64,000 nucleotides of DNA from Roseiarcus sp036489975 (GCA_036489975.1 DASXES010000030.1:4803-68802); one strand, 5' to 3'; positions 24,970 to 35,490 are shown, counted from the first letter of the stretch. The notes: generated from the sequence alone by a model not told the origin. Numbers and translations: made by a program.

Positions 24970-26562
24970 TCAGAACTTGACGCGCAAGCCTGCGGTCGGC
25001 GCGATGTTCTGGGTGGCCTGATAGCCGTTCGCGAGGCCGGCGTAGACGTTCGAAATCATCACGCCGGCGTAGAGGTCGACCCGCTTGACCGGCCGATAGT
25101 CGATCATGAAGGAGATGGCGTCCTGGGAGCCGGCGCACGAGCTGTTGTTCACCCGTGAAACGACAAGGCTTCGTCCGCTGGGTTCGACGAAGGTCGTGTT
25201 GGCGACCGCGCAGGGCGTGGCGGAGGCGTTATAATTGTTCTGTTCGAGGTAATAATAGGCGGCGGCGAGGTCGAGCTGGGGGTTGACCGCATATTTGCCG
25301 CCTAGGAAAAAGACGTTGGCGATCCTGTTGTTATTATAGGCGTTGTAGGTGATCCATTGGGTTGGGAGCAATTTGTTCCCGACGATCGTGCCGGGCACGT
25401 TATAGCCCCCGATCGTCTCGAAGCCGTTGGGGAACGTGTCGCTTGGGTTGGCTTGTCTGATGTACTGCCAGCCGCCAGAGATCGTGAGCGGAAAGTCCGC
25501 GAACCTGTATTTGCCGAGCAGGAAAATGCCGGTGTTGTTGGACAGCGTCGCCTTCACGTCGCCCTGGTCGTAAAACGTCGGGATGCCCGAGGCGCAACCC
25601 GTTTCGCCCGCGAATGGGCCCGACTTGAGCGTCGCGCATGAGCCGGTGAAGGTGCTGACGTTGACCGCGTTTTGCGCGTAGGCGCCGATGGCGTCGACCG
25701 AAAGCGCGCCGTGGAAATAACTGCCGCCAAAGAGATTGGGAAAGTCTCCGCCGACCTGGCCCTGATACATCGAGGTCGAGCCGTTGCCCTGGTCATACCC
25801 GCCGATCTGCGCGAGGCCGACCGCGTGGAAATTCATGAACTCCAGTCGATATTTGAGCGCGGTGTTGGAGCGCGTGAGCTCGGTGTCGCCGAAGCCGGCG
25901 TAGGAGCCGGAATAGCCGAACGGCGAGAAGGCGTAGGCGCTGCCCATCGGGTCGTAGGCGACGAGGCCGTCCAGCCCGAGTGTATTGACCCGGCCGCCGA
26001 CCAGCGTGCCATAGGTCTTGTTGCTGATCCCGATGAAGCCCTGCGAATTGTCCCATTGGCCGCTGCGGCCCGAATCGGCGTTGGCGCCCTGCAGCGGGAG
26101 CGCCTGGCCGTTGTTCTGGGCCTGGGAGCGCTGGCCGTTGGCCAAGTTCAAGGACAGGGGATCAAATCCGGTTTCCGCCGTGCCGACGAGCGACCAGCCA
26201 TATGCGATCGGCTGGTTCACCTTGATGCCGATGACCGACTGGCTGACGCCGTTCGGCGTCCACAGCCATTTGGGTCCGTAGCTCTGCTTGCTGATAAAGT
26301 TCGCGACGCCATTCGGAAACGCATTGTTCCAGGCCGCGCCGTTCGACTCATAGCCGAGGCCGAGGTCGAGCGTCGCGTAGGCGGTGAAGGGCCCATAGCT
26401 CAGCGGACAATCGGCCGCGGTCGAATTCATGTACGCCCAGATGCTCGAGAAGCAGTTCACTGGCGCCGGCGCCGGCGTTTCCTTCCTGGTTGGCAGATCA
26501 GCGGCGCGAGCCGCGCCGACAGAGGCGATTGCGATCGCCAGAGCAACACCGAACTTTTTCAT
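24970..26562 (-). CDS. Outer-membrane porin (530 residues), paralogue
   Basis: This is the closest paralogue of the porin at 22960-24552: same length, same signal peptide/linker arrangement (ADLPTRKETPAPAPVNCFS), same internal blocks (YGPKWLWTPNGVSQSVIGIK, DPMGSAYAFSPFGYSGSYAG) and the same C-terminal block ending in GLRVKF. The tandem arrangement shows duplication. Differences are concentrated in loop regions such as residues 270-330, where pore-facing and surface loops would lie. The ATG at 26562 is preceded by a weak GGGGA. Confidence 0.9.
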   Translation of the reverse strand: MKKFGVALAIAIASVGAARAADLPTRKETPAPAPVNCFSSIWAYMNSTAADCPLSYGPFTAYATLDLGLGYESNGAAWNNAFPNGVANFISKQSYGPKWLWTPNGVSQSVIGIKVNQPIAYGWSLVGTAETGFDPLSLNLANGQRSQAQNNGQALPLQGANADSGRSGQWDNSQGFIGISNKTYGTLVGGRVNTLGLDGLVAYDPMGSAYAFSPFGYSGSYAGFGDTELTRSNTALKYRLEFMNFHAVGLAQIGGYDQGNGSTSMYQGQVGGDFPNLFGGSYFHGALSVDAIGAYAQNAVNVSTFTGSCATLKSGPFAGETGCASGIPTFYDQGDVKATLSNNTGIFLLGKYRFADFPLTISGGWQYIRQANPSDTFPNGFETIGGYNVPGTIVGNKLLPTQWITYNAYNNNRIANVFFLGGKYAVNPQLDLAAAYYYLEQNNYNASATPCAVANTTFVEPSGRSLVVSRVNNSSCAGSQDAISFMIDYRPVKRVDLYAGVMISNVYAGLANGYQATQNIAPTAGLRVKF

Positions 26563-27112
26563 CGCTTCCCCATCCCATGGTCGGACCGAAATCGGCGCCG
26601 GTCCGCGCGCCAGACTTTGAACGGCGCCCGCTTGCCCGCCTGGACGGTTCGCGTTCCCCCCGCTTCGCTACGCGACTGGGTTTAGCGCCCCTAGCCGAAG
26701 CCGGATCCGAGCCCATCGCGGCAGAAATTCAAAGTATCTCCCGCAATGCCGCGCGCCTGCCCTTGCAGCCGATGCTTTTGGCGCGCACAACAATAGCCTG
26801 CCTCGCCACAGCAATAGCCTTGCGAACAAGACAACGGCCCGGCAGAGCTATAACGCCCACGATCAACACAGTCTTGACGGATTCCTGACTAGCTCGCCAA
26901 TGTTACAGCTTGGCGACAAAGTGCCGGAGGGAAGAAAAAAAAATTTAGTCGAGCGCCAAAACGCGCCTGTGTTAACAGGCGAAGACTGTGATCGAAATCG
27001 ATGCTTCGGCAACGATCTGAACCGTTCAGGCCGCCAGGACGGGCCGCCATCGTGGCGGCGCTTTACTGTTAAAAAAGCACCGGGGCGACGCGGTGGCGCT
27101 GGGAATGAAGCG
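26563..27112. other. Intergenic region upstream of the response regulator
   Basis: This 550-base region contains two hairpins: CGCCTGT/ACAGGCG at 26964-26970 and 26975-26981 with a GTTA loop, and GCCGCCA/TGGCGGC at 27043-27049 and 27053-27059 with a 3-base loop. A possible -35 TTGACG lies near 26874. Otherwise no clear gene on either strand. Confidence 0.5.
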
Positions 27113-27850
27113 ATGAACTTTTCGCCATTCGACAAGAAGGACGCTCTCTCGAGCCGTCCAATGACCGAATTGGCGGGCGCGGCAGTGCTGGTCGTCGAAG
27201 ACGAGCGCGACCTCGCCGAGGAGATTCGCCTCGAACTGCAGTCGAACGGCCATACAGTGCGGCTCGCGGAGACGGTCCACGACGGGCTGCTGGCGGCGCG
27301 TTCCGGCGTCGCCGTTCTGATCATCGACCGAATGCTGCAGGGCGAGGATGGCCTTTCGATCATCGAAGCGCTGCGCGCCGAGGGCAATACGACGCCCGCC
27401 CTCGTGATCAGCGCCCTCTCGTCGGTCGACGAGCGGATCAACGGCCTGAAGGCGGGCGGCGACGACTATCTCGTAAAGCCGTTCGACATCCGCGAACTGA
27501 CGGCGCGGGTCGATGCGCTGCTACGCCGGGGCGGCGACGCCCGGGTGACGCGGCTCCAGGTCGGCGCGCTCGAGATGGATCTCGTCGAGCGGACGGTGCG
27601 CTGCGACGGCAAGCCGATCGATCTCTTGCCGCGCGAATTCACGCTGCTCGAATATTTCATGCGCCGTCCTGGCCAGATCGTGACCCGGACGATGCTGCTC
27701 GAGGATGTGTGGAATTTCAAATTCATGGCGCAAACCAATGTCGTCGACGTCCAGATCGGCAATCTCCGTCGCAAACTGGATCCGACCGGCGCTCGGCGCT
27801 CGATCATCAATATCCGCGCCGTCGGCTTCAAACTGAATGCGGATTCTTGA
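27113..27850 (+). CDS. OmpR-family response regulator
   Basis: The 245-residue protein has an N-terminal receiver domain with the phosphoacceptor region VLIIDRMLQGEDG and the conserved Lys in YLVKPFDI, and a C-terminal winged-helix DNA-binding domain with FTLLEYFMRRPGQIVTR and the final GFKLN. It works with the histidine kinase that follows, whose start overlaps this gene by 14 bases. The ATG at 27113 is chosen; the ATG at 27161 is an alternative that would begin directly before the receiver strand. The efflux operon downstream is a likely target. Confidence 0.88.
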   Translation: MNFSPFDKKDALSSRPMTELAGAAVLVVEDERDLAEEIRLELQSNGHTVRLAETVHDGLLAARSGVAVLIIDRMLQGEDGLSIIEALRAEGNTTPALVISALSSVDERINGLKAGGDDYLVKPFDIRELTARVDALLRRGGDARVTRLQVGALEMDLVERTVRCDGKPIDLLPREFTLLEYFMRRPGQIVTRTMLLEDVWNFKFMAQTNVVDVQIGNLRRKLDPTGARRSIINIRAVGFKLNADS

Positions 27851-29228
27851 GCTCTTCAAAGCGCGGGCGTTTCGCCTGGCGCTCGGATTCTCTCTCGCGA
27901 TTTCGATCGCGACGGCCACAGCCTTTGCGTTCATCTATCTGCAGGTGTCGCGCGCCAACATCGAGCGAGTCGGGGCGATTCTCGTCGACGAGGCGGCCAA
28001 GAGCCAGGGCGACAGCGAGGCTGAGCTGCGCAAAGCGCTGGAGCTGCGCCTGACGCGAGACATCCGCCGCCTGGATTTTGTCGCGCTCATCGATCCGAAA
28101 GGCCGGTTGGTTTTCGGCAACGTGCCGGGCATGCTGGGGATCCCGATCGACGCGCAAGCGCATTTCGTCCAGGAAGACCTTTTGCCGGACCCGCGCGGCG
28201 ACAACGACTCGGCCATCTTCGTCGCGCGCCGCCGCGCTGACGGGGGCGTGCTTCTCCTGGGGCGCAGCCTGCAAGAAAGCTATGACCTGCAGAAGACTCT
28301 GCTGCACGCGCTGGCGATCGCGCTCCTGCCCACGATCCTGCTGATCCTGTCGATCGGCGCCTGGTTTGCGCATCGCGCCTCGCAACAGTTTAAGCGCGTT
28401 CACGACGCCATCGTCAGGATCACGAACGGCGAACTCGATTCGCGCTTGCCAGTCGCCAACGACGACGGCGACATCGGCAAGGTGGCGCGCGCCGTCAACC
28501 TGATGCTGGACGAAATCGCGCGCCTGCTCGACCAGCTGAAGAGCGCCGGCGACAATATCGCCCACGATCTGCGCACCCCGCTCGCCGTCGCCCGCGCCAG
28601 GATCGAGCGCGCGCTCAACAGCGAGGCTGGAATTGAACAATTGCGCGCGGCGATGGAGGCCGCTCTGGCGCAAATCGAGAAGGTGTCCACGACGGTTTCG
28701 GCGATCTTGCGCATCTCGGCGGTCGAGAATGGCGTGCGGGGGTCGCAGCTCAAACGCTTCGACCTCAGCGCGGTCTGCATCCAGGTCTTCGACTTCTACG
28801 AGCCGCTGGCGGAATCGAATGACGTGGCAATGACGGTCGAAGCCGCAATGCCGGTCCCGATTCGAGGCGATGAGGATCTCATGCGCGAAGCCATCTCCAA
28901 TCTTGTCGACAACGCGATCAAGTTCACCCCCGCCGGCGGCGCGGTTCGCATCGAGGCCCGAACCGTCGACGGACGTCCCTTCGTTTGCGTGAGCGACACC
29001 GGGGTCGGCGTCCCGCCGCAGGAGCGCACGAGGATCTTCGAGCGATTCTTTCGCGGCGAGCGGAGCGGCAAGTCGCCGGGACACGGGCTCGGGCTCAGCA
29101 TCGCCGAGACGATCGCCAACCTGCACGGCCTCCAGCTGACGGTCGAAGACAATAACCCCGGCGCGCGCTTCGAATTGCGGGCGGCGACGGCGCCCGCGAC
29201 AGCGAGGCGGGCGCGCGAGCCTGCGTAA
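27837..29228 (+). CDS. Sensor histidine kinase
   Basis: This 463-residue kinase has two membrane helices (residues 14-36 and 158-178) with a periplasmic sensor region of about 120 residues between, a HAMP linker (179-231), the H-box AHDLRTPL with phospho-His243, and ATPase motifs NLVDNAIKF, DTGVGVP and GHGLGLSI. It phosphorylates the OmpR-family regulator just upstream. The start is placed at ATG 27837, inside the end of the regulator gene. The sensor region has no known small domain in it, and the signal is unknown. Confidence 0.88.
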   Translation: MRILELFKARAFRLALGFSLAISIATATAFAFIYLQVSRANIERVGAILVDEAAKSQGDSEAELRKALELRLTRDIRRLDFVALIDPKGRLVFGNVPGMLGIPIDAQAHFVQEDLLPDPRGDNDSAIFVARRRADGGVLLLGRSLQESYDLQKTLLHALAIALLPTILLILSIGAWFAHRASQQFKRVHDAIVRITNGELDSRLPVANDDGDIGKVARAVNLMLDEIARLLDQLKSAGDNIAHDLRTPLAVARARIERALNSEAGIEQLRAAMEAALAQIEKVSTTVSAILRISAVENGVRGSQLKRFDLSAVCIQVFDFYEPLAESNDVAMTVEAAMPVPIRGDEDLMREAISNLVDNAIKFTPAGGAVRIEARTVDGRPFVCVSDTGVGVPPQERTRIFERFFRGERSGKSPGHGLGLSIAETIANLHGLQLTVEDNNPGARFELRAATAPATARRAREPA

Positions 29229-29399
29229 GCGGGTCATGAAGCGCCGGCGGTCGGCGGGGGTTAAATAGAAAATATAATTTAATGGGATGTGAAACCGCCG
29301 GCGGCTATAAACGCCCGGTGTTGCCGCGGCGGACCAGATTCGCCGCGGCGATTTTGTGCGCGCTCGCCGAAACGGCGCTACGCCTCAAGAAGTGACCCA

Positions 29400-32300
29400 A
29401 TGCTTGCTATCGTACGCATAGCGCTCAACAAGCCTTATACGTTCGTCGTCATGGCGATGCTGATCGTCATCTTCGGCGTGACGGCTGCGGTCAAGACGCC
29501 GACAGACATATTCCCGAACATCGGCATTCCGGTCGTGGCGGTCGTCTGGACGTATGACGGATTGCCCGCGGACGACATGTCAAAGCGCGTCATCTACTAC
29601 TACGAGCGCATCCTCAGCAGTCAGGTCAACGATATCGAGCATATCGAATCGCAGTCCCTCCCGCGCTACGGGATCGTGAAGATCTTTTTCCAACCGGGCG
29701 TCAACATCAACGGCGCTCTCGCCCAGGTGACGGCGGCTTCGCAGACCGTGCTCAAGTATTTGCCGACGGGCATCACCCCGCCCTTCGTGCTCAGCTTCAA
29801 CGCTTCGAGCGTGCCGGTCATCCAGCTCGCGCTGTCGAGCAAGACGCTGTCGCAGGCGCAGATATTCGACCTCGGCCAGAACTTCATCCGCCCTCAGCTC
29901 TCCTCGATCGCCGGCACAGCGATTCCGTCGCCCTACGGCGGCAAGATCCTGCAGGTGCAGGTCGACATGAATCAGCAGAAGCTCGAGGCCTATGGGCTTT
30001 CCGCCGAGGACGTCGTCAAGGCGATCGGCCAGCAGAACATCGTGACCCCGGTCGGAACGGAGAAGATCGGCGACTTCGAATACACGGTCGCGCTCAACGG
30101 CTCTCCAACCGAGATCGCCAAGCTCAACGACATGCCCATTCGCGTGGTCGACGGCACGACCGTCTTCCTTCGCGATGTCGCCTACGCCCACGCTGGCGCG
30201 CCGCCGCAGATCAACATGGTTCGCGTCGACGGCTCAAACGCCGCCTTGATGACCATCCTCAAGACCGGGAGCGCGTCGACGCTTGACGTAATCAATGGCG
30301 TCAAGGCGCTGCTTCCCAAGCTCCGCCAGACGATGCCCCCGAGCCTGAAACTGGATGCGATCAACGATCAGTCGTCGTTCGTCAAAGCGGCCGTCAATTC
30401 GGTGATCTTCGAGGGCGTCGTCGCGGCCGCGCTGACCGGACTGATGATCCTGATCTTTCTCAGCAGCTGGCGGTCCACGTTCATCATCACGATCTCGATT
30501 CCGCTGGCGATTCTAACCTCGGTCACGCTGCTCGCCGCGATCGGCGAAACGATCAACGTGATGACGCTCGGCGGCCTCGCCCTTGCGGTCGGCATTCTCG
30601 TCGATGACGCCACGGTGACGATCGAGAACATCAATTACCATTTGGAGCAGGGCAAGGACATCGAAAGCGCGATCATGGACGGCGCGCGGCAGATCGTCGT
30701 TCCCGCCACCGTATCGCTGTTGTGCGTCTGCATCGTCTTCGTGCCAATGTTCAATCTCGGCGGAGTGGCCGGCTATCTGTTCCGCCCGATGGCCGAGGCG
30801 GTCGTGTTCGCGCTGATCGGCTCGTATGTGCTCTCGCGCACGCTCGTCAATACGATGGCGCGCTTCCTGCTCGCTCATCAGGCGGTGCATGACCATGGCG
30901 CCCCTCGACCGCCGACGCGCAACCCGTTCACCCTTTTTCAACGCGGATTCGAGCGGCGATTTGAAGCCACGCGCAACTTTTACCGACGGCTCCTGGTGAC
31001 GGTGCTTGCCGCGCGCGGCAAATTCGTCGCCGGCTTCATGGTTGCGGTGCTCGCCTCGTTCGGGCTCGCCCCTTTCCTTGGCCAGAATTTCTTCCCATCA
31101 GTCGCTGACACCCAGCTCAAGCTCCACGTCCGCGCGCCGACCGGCACCCGGATCGAGGACACCGCGCTGATCTCCGACGGGGTCGAGGCGGCGATCCGCC
31201 GGACTATTCCCCCTGAAGGGTTAGGTCCGATCGTCGACAACATCGGACTGCCGGTGAGCGGAATCAATTCCACCTACAACAACTCAGGCACGGTCGGCCC
31301 CGGCGACGCCGACATCCTCATCACGATCAAGCCCGAGTACGCGAGCAAGGCGAGCGGCTACGTCAAGCAGTTGCGCGAGAGCCTGCCGAGGCTGTTTCCG
31401 GGCACGAACTTCGCTTTCCTGCCGGCCGACATCGTCTCCCAGATTCTCAATTTCGGCCTTCCCGCGCCGATTGACGTCCAGATCGTCGGCTCCAAGTTCG
31501 CGGCCAACCACATCTACGCCGACAAGCTTCTGCAAAAGATCGCCCGCGTCCCCGGCGTCGCCGACGCCCGAATTCAACAGGCGTCGAACAATCCGACGCT
31601 CAGCGTCAAGGTCGACCGCATGCGCGCCGCGCAGGTCGGACTGAACGAAGCCGACATCGCCCGCAGCCTGCAGGAAAGCCTGTCCGGCAGTTTCAAGGTG
31701 GCGCCGACGTTCTGGATCAACCCGAAGAATGGCGTGGCCTATCCGATCGTGGCGCAGACGCCGCAATATTGGCTCGATTCGACGTCGTCGCTCGAGAACA
31801 TTCCCGCCTCGCGCGAAGACGCTTCCCAGATCCTCGGCGGCCTGGCGACGCTGAAACGGGGTGCGAGCCCCTCGGTCGTCTCCCACTACGCGGTCCAGCC
31901 GGTGCTCGACATCTATGCGAGTAACAACGATCGCGACCTCGGCGCGGTCTCCGCCGATATCCAGAAAATCGTCGACGAGACCGCAAGCGAGCTGCCGCCC
32001 GGCTCGACCGTCGTGCTGCGCGGGCAGACCCAGACGATGGCCTCCGCATACCGCCAGTTGTTCATCGGGATTGCGCTTGCGATCGTTCTCATCTACCTCC
32101 TGATCGTCGTCAATTTCCAGTCATGGCTCGATCCGTTTGTCATCGTCAGCGGTTTGCCGACCGCGCTTGCAGGGATCGTATGGATGTTGTTCATCACACA
32201 CACGACCCTGTCCGTTCCGGCGCTTACCGGCGCCATCATGTGCATGGGCGTCGCCACCGCCAACAGCATCCTGGTCGTGAGCTTCGCGCGCGAACGGCTG

Positions 32301-32582
32301 GCGGAGGGCGCTGACGCCCTGACTGCGGCGATCGACGCCGGCTTCACCCGTTTCCGGCCGGTCCTGATGACGGCGCTGGCGATGATCATCGGCATGGCGC
32401 CGATGGCGCTCAGCGGCGAATTGAACGCTCCGCTCGGCCGGGCGGTGATCGGCGGGCTCATCTGCTCGACCATCGCGACACTTTTGTTCGTGCCCGCGGT
32501 CTTCCGGCTCGTTCATGCGCGGCAGCCGAGTCAGGCGAGCGAACGAGCGCCGAACCTTCCCGCCGAGGCCTCGCCCATATGA
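29400..32582 (+). CDS. RND efflux transporter, inner-membrane permease
   Basis: The 1060-residue pump has twelve membrane helices in the RND layout and the essential Asp pair in helix 4 (VGILVDDATVTIEN, Asp402-Asp403) for proton relay. The N-terminus begins MLAIVRIALNKPYTFVVMAM. The ATG at 29400 is chosen because it starts directly before the first helix. The adaptor gene overlaps its stop by 4 bases and the outer-membrane channel follows, so this is a complete tripartite system. It resembles multidrug exporters of the AcrB/MexF or heavy-metal-independent type; substrate not determined. The two-component system upstream is a likely regulator. Confidence 0.93.
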   Translation: MLAIVRIALNKPYTFVVMAMLIVIFGVTAAVKTPTDIFPNIGIPVVAVVWTYDGLPADDMSKRVIYYYERILSSQVNDIEHIESQSLPRYGIVKIFFQPGVNINGALAQVTAASQTVLKYLPTGITPPFVLSFNASSVPVIQLALSSKTLSQAQIFDLGQNFIRPQLSSIAGTAIPSPYGGKILQVQVDMNQQKLEAYGLSAEDVVKAIGQQNIVTPVGTEKIGDFEYTVALNGSPTEIAKLNDMPIRVVDGTTVFLRDVAYAHAGAPPQINMVRVDGSNAALMTILKTGSASTLDVINGVKALLPKLRQTMPPSLKLDAINDQSSFVKAAVNSVIFEGVVAAALTGLMILIFLSSWRSTFIITISIPLAILTSVTLLAAIGETINVMTLGGLALAVGILVDDATVTIENINYHLEQGKDIESAIMDGARQIVVPATVSLLCVCIVFVPMFNLGGVAGYLFRPMAEAVVFALIGSYVLSRTLVNTMARFLLAHQAVHDHGAPRPPTRNPFTLFQRGFERRFEATRNFYRRLLVTVLAARGKFVAGFMVAVLASFGLAPFLGQNFFPSVADTQLKLHVRAPTGTRIEDTALISDGVEAAIRRTIPPEGLGPIVDNIGLPVSGINSTYNNSGTVGPGDADILITIKPEYASKASGYVKQLRESLPRLFPGTNFAFLPADIVSQILNFGLPAPIDVQIVGSKFAANHIYADKLLQKIARVPGVADARIQQASNNPTLSVKVDRMRAAQVGLNEADIARSLQESLSGSFKVAPTFWINPKNGVAYPIVAQTPQYWLDSTSSLENIPASREDASQILGGLATLKRGASPSVVSHYAVQPVLDIYASNNDRDLGAVSADIQKIVDETASELPPGSTVVLRGQTQTMASAYRQLFIGIALAIVLIYLLIVVNFQSWLDPFVIVSGLPTALAGIVWMLFITHTTLSVPALTGAIMCMGVATANSILVVSFARERLAEGADALTAAIDAGFTRFRPVLMTALAMIIGMAPMALSGELNAPLGRAVIGGLICSTIATLLFVPAVFRLVHARQPSQASERAPNLPAEASPI

Positions 32583-33928
32583 GCCAGGATCAATCCGAAC
32601 CCAAGGCTCGAGGCCCTGAGGCGCAAGCTCAGGGCCTTCAAGAACACCCCCCGACCGGCGCGGCTCACGCCGAGCGCCCCGCGCCCGATGCGGAACAGTC
32701 GAGACCGGTCAAGGCTGGACGGGCGATCCTGATCCTGGCGGTGGCGGCGATCGCCCTCGCTTACAGCGGAATATCGGGGCGCCGGCAGGATGACGAAAAG
32801 CTGAAGAAGTGGACGGAGGAACAAGCCATTCCGCCGGTCGCGGTGATTACGCTGAAACGCGGCGGAAAACCGCGCGAACTCGTGCTGCCCGGCAATGTCG
32901 AAGCTTTTGAGACGGCGTCCATTCACGGCCAGGTGAGCGGTTACGTCAGCGCGTGGCGCAAGGACATCGGCGCGAGGGTCAAGGCGGGCGACATCCTCGC
33001 GGTCGTTGACACGCCCGAACTCGACCAGCGCGTCGCCGTCGCACAAAGCGAACTCGCCAAGGCCAAGGCGAACCTGGCCCTGGCCAAGGTCACCGCCGAG
33101 CGGTGGAACTCGCTCCGCGCGTCGGCGGCAGTGTCCCAGCAGGCCGCCGACGAGAAGGACAGCGACGCGCATGCCAAAGCCGCCGAGGTCGAGGCCGCCC
33201 AGTCCAACATCGATCGGTTGAAGGCGCTCAAGGCCTTCGCCAATATCGCCGCGCCGTTCGATGGCGTCGTCACCGCGCGCAACGTCGATGTTGGAACGCT
33301 GGTCAAGGCGGACTCGAACGACGGCGCCGCCCTGTTCACCGTCGCCGACATTCATCAGATGCGGGTCTACGTTCCCGTGCCGCAATCCTACGCGGCGGAG
33401 ATGAAGGACGGCATGAAGGCGACGCTCGAATTGCCTGAGTATCCCGATCGCAGGTTCGACGCTACGATCGATACGACCTCGCATGCGATCGACAGGAAAT
33501 CGCGATCGCTCTTGGTCGAACTGATCGCCGACAACAAGAATGGAGCGCTTTCCCCAGGCGCGTTCGCGCGAGTCCATTTTCAAATTCCGCCAGATCCGAA
33601 CGCGACGACCCTCCCCGCTGACGCACTGCTGTTTCGCGACAACGCGACCGACGTCGCGACCGTCGGGCTCGACAATCGAGTCGCGCTCAAGCGAGTCCAA
33701 ATCGCGCGTGATCTCGGCGACGAGGTCGAAGTCACAGGGGGGCTGAGCCGGGACGAGCGCATCGTCGCCAATCCGCCCGACTCGATCGTGGCCGGCGAGG
33801 AGGTCCGTGTTATGGAAGCGGCTGGGGAGAAGACGCAGGGGCCGTCCGCACAACGGGCGGAGGCGCCGGCGGATCACCCCAGGAGCGCCGAGGCCGTGGC
33901 GCAAACCGGGCGGGACCACGAGGAATGA
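32579..33928 (+). CDS. RND efflux periplasmic adaptor (membrane fusion protein)
   Basis: This 449-residue membrane fusion protein has a cytoplasmic Pro/Ala-rich N-terminal stretch of about 40 residues, one membrane anchor (residues 45-62, ILILAVAAIALAYSG), a lipoyl-like hairpin with long coiled coils (residues 130-215) and a beta-barrel domain. The conserved PGNVEAFETASIHGQVSGYV segment starts the first lipoyl half. It links the pump to the outer-membrane channel. It starts at ATG 32579, overlapping the pump stop by 4 bases. The long N-terminal tail is unusual for the family. Confidence 0.9.
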   Translation: MSQDQSEPKARGPEAQAQGLQEHPPTGAAHAERPAPDAEQSRPVKAGRAILILAVAAIALAYSGISGRRQDDEKLKKWTEEQAIPPVAVITLKRGGKPRELVLPGNVEAFETASIHGQVSGYVSAWRKDIGARVKAGDILAVVDTPELDQRVAVAQSELAKAKANLALAKVTAERWNSLRASAAVSQQAADEKDSDAHAKAAEVEAAQSNIDRLKALKAFANIAAPFDGVVTARNVDVGTLVKADSNDGAALFTVADIHQMRVYVPVPQSYAAEMKDGMKATLELPEYPDRRFDATIDTTSHAIDRKSRSLLVELIADNKNGALSPGAFARVHFQIPPDPNATTLPADALLFRDNATDVATVGLDNRVALKRVQIARDLGDEVEVTGGLSRDERIVANPPDSIVAGEEVRVMEAAGEKTQGPSAQRAEAPADHPRSAEAVAQTGRDHEE

Positions 33929-35364
33929 AGTGGCGGCTGTGGCTCGCGGCGCCGATCGCTCTAGCGCTCGGCGGGTGCGACTTCGCGCCACGCTACGCTG
34001 CGCCTTCGGTCGCGACCCCGTCGAAGTTCAAGGATGAAACGGGCGCCCGCGGGACCCTTCCGGTCACCGGCGAGTGGTGGCTCGCCTTCCACGACAGGAC
34101 GCTCAACTCGCTTCAGGCTGAGGTGGACGCGGCCAACCCCGATCTCGCCGCCGCCGTTGCGTCCAATGACGCCGCGGTCGCCCGCGCCAACGAGGCGCTG
34201 AGTTCCGCCTATCCGCAGGTCAACGCGGTCCCGCACTTTCTCGCCAACAAACAGTCGGCCAATCGCCCGCTTCGCTCGGCCAACCAGCCGACTTATTACG
34301 GAGACAATCTCATCGGCGCGCAGACGGCCTACGAGATCGATATCTGGGGACGGGTGCGCGACATCGTGGCTTCCGCGAACGCGACGGCCGAAGCAAGCGC
34401 CGACGCGCTGGCCGATGCGAAACTGGAATTGCACGCCGAACTGGCGCGCGACTACGTCAATCTGCGCGGCTTCGACGATCAGGCCAAGCTTCTTTCCGAT
34501 ACGATCGCCATTTACCGCTCGGCCCTCAAGCTCACCCAGGACCGGCTCGCCGCAAACATCGCCTCGCCGGTCGACGTCGACCGCGCCCAAGCCCAACTGA
34601 GCTCCGCCGAGGCGCAACTGTCCGATCTCCTGCTCAATCGCGCGACCCTCGAGAACTCGATCGCGGCTCTCGTCGGCAAGTCGGCGGCCTCGTTTTCGGT
34701 GTCGCGCTCTTCGGCGCGGCTGCCGTTGCCGAGGCCCCCAGGCGCCGTGCCCGCCGATGTGCTGCGCCGGCGCCCCGACGTCGCCCAGGCTGAACGGCAG
34801 ACCGCCGCGGCGAGCGAACTGATCGGCGCTTCGCGCGCCAATTTCTTTCCGAGAGTCTCATTCCTGGCGCTTGGCGGAACGCAGGACACCAATTTCAGGC
34901 TCTTCAATCCGCATAATCTGTTGGGAACCATCGGACCGTCGATCGACATCCCGCTGTTCGACGCGGGGCTCCGCCAGGCCGAGCTTGCGGTCGCCAAGGC
35001 GCAATTCACCGAGGCGGCGGAGGGTTATCGGTCCACGGTTCTGCGCGCCATGAAGGAGATCCAGGACGAGCTGTCGTCGCTGCGATGGCTGGCGGAGGAA
35101 TATAATCAGACGACGACGGCGGCGACGGCGGCGCGCAGGGCTGCCGACCTGTCGCTCACCCTTTACCGCGACGGGGCGTCCTCGTATCTCGACGTGGTGA
35201 CGGCCCAGAGCGCCGCACTCGAGGCGGAACGGCTCGCGATCGTGCTGCATACGCGCCAATTGGCCGCAGATATCGGCCTGATGCTGGCGCTGGGCGGCGG
35301 GTGGACAGTCCCCCCGCCCGAACCCCGCGCGCGACCGGGTTTTGCACCCTATCTCGCGGACTGA
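33925..35364 (+). CDS. RND efflux outer-membrane channel, lipoprotein (NodT/OprM family)
   Basis: The 479-residue TolC-like protein has a lipoprotein signal peptide with lipobox LGGC (Cys18), the two halves of the OprM/NodT repeat, and the family motifs DLAAAVASNDAAVARANEAL and FPRVSFLALGG. It forms the outer-membrane duct for the pump and adaptor encoded just upstream, and overlaps the adaptor stop by 4 bases (ATGA). A short Pro-rich tail follows the second repeat. No terminator is obvious after the gene. Confidence 0.92.
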   Translation: MKWRLWLAAPIALALGGCDFAPRYAAPSVATPSKFKDETGARGTLPVTGEWWLAFHDRTLNSLQAEVDAANPDLAAAVASNDAAVARANEALSSAYPQVNAVPHFLANKQSANRPLRSANQPTYYGDNLIGAQTAYEIDIWGRVRDIVASANATAEASADALADAKLELHAELARDYVNLRGFDDQAKLLSDTIAIYRSALKLTQDRLAANIASPVDVDRAQAQLSSAEAQLSDLLLNRATLENSIAALVGKSAASFSVSRSSARLPLPRPPGAVPADVLRRRPDVAQAERQTAAASELIGASRANFFPRVSFLALGGTQDTNFRLFNPHNLLGTIGPSIDIPLFDAGLRQAELAVAKAQFTEAAEGYRSTVLRAMKEIQDELSSLRWLAEEYNQTTTAATAARRAADLSLTLYRDGASSYLDVVTAQSAALEAERLAIVLHTRQLAADIGLMLALGGGWTVPPPEPRARPGFAPYLAD

Positions 35365-35490
35365 AGCACGGCTCACGAACCAGCGGAGGCCGGTCTTTCG
35401 CGAAACCGCGGGCGCAATCGACGAATCTGGAGCATACTCGGATCCATCGAATCGCAGCGTGCTCTAAAGCCTTAAGCGAGGGAGGAGGCG

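Noticed and set aside
24851..24977. Short plus-strand frame between two porins with a Pro-rich end
   Set aside because: No start codon with a ribosome binding site, and it overlaps the end of the porin on the other strand.
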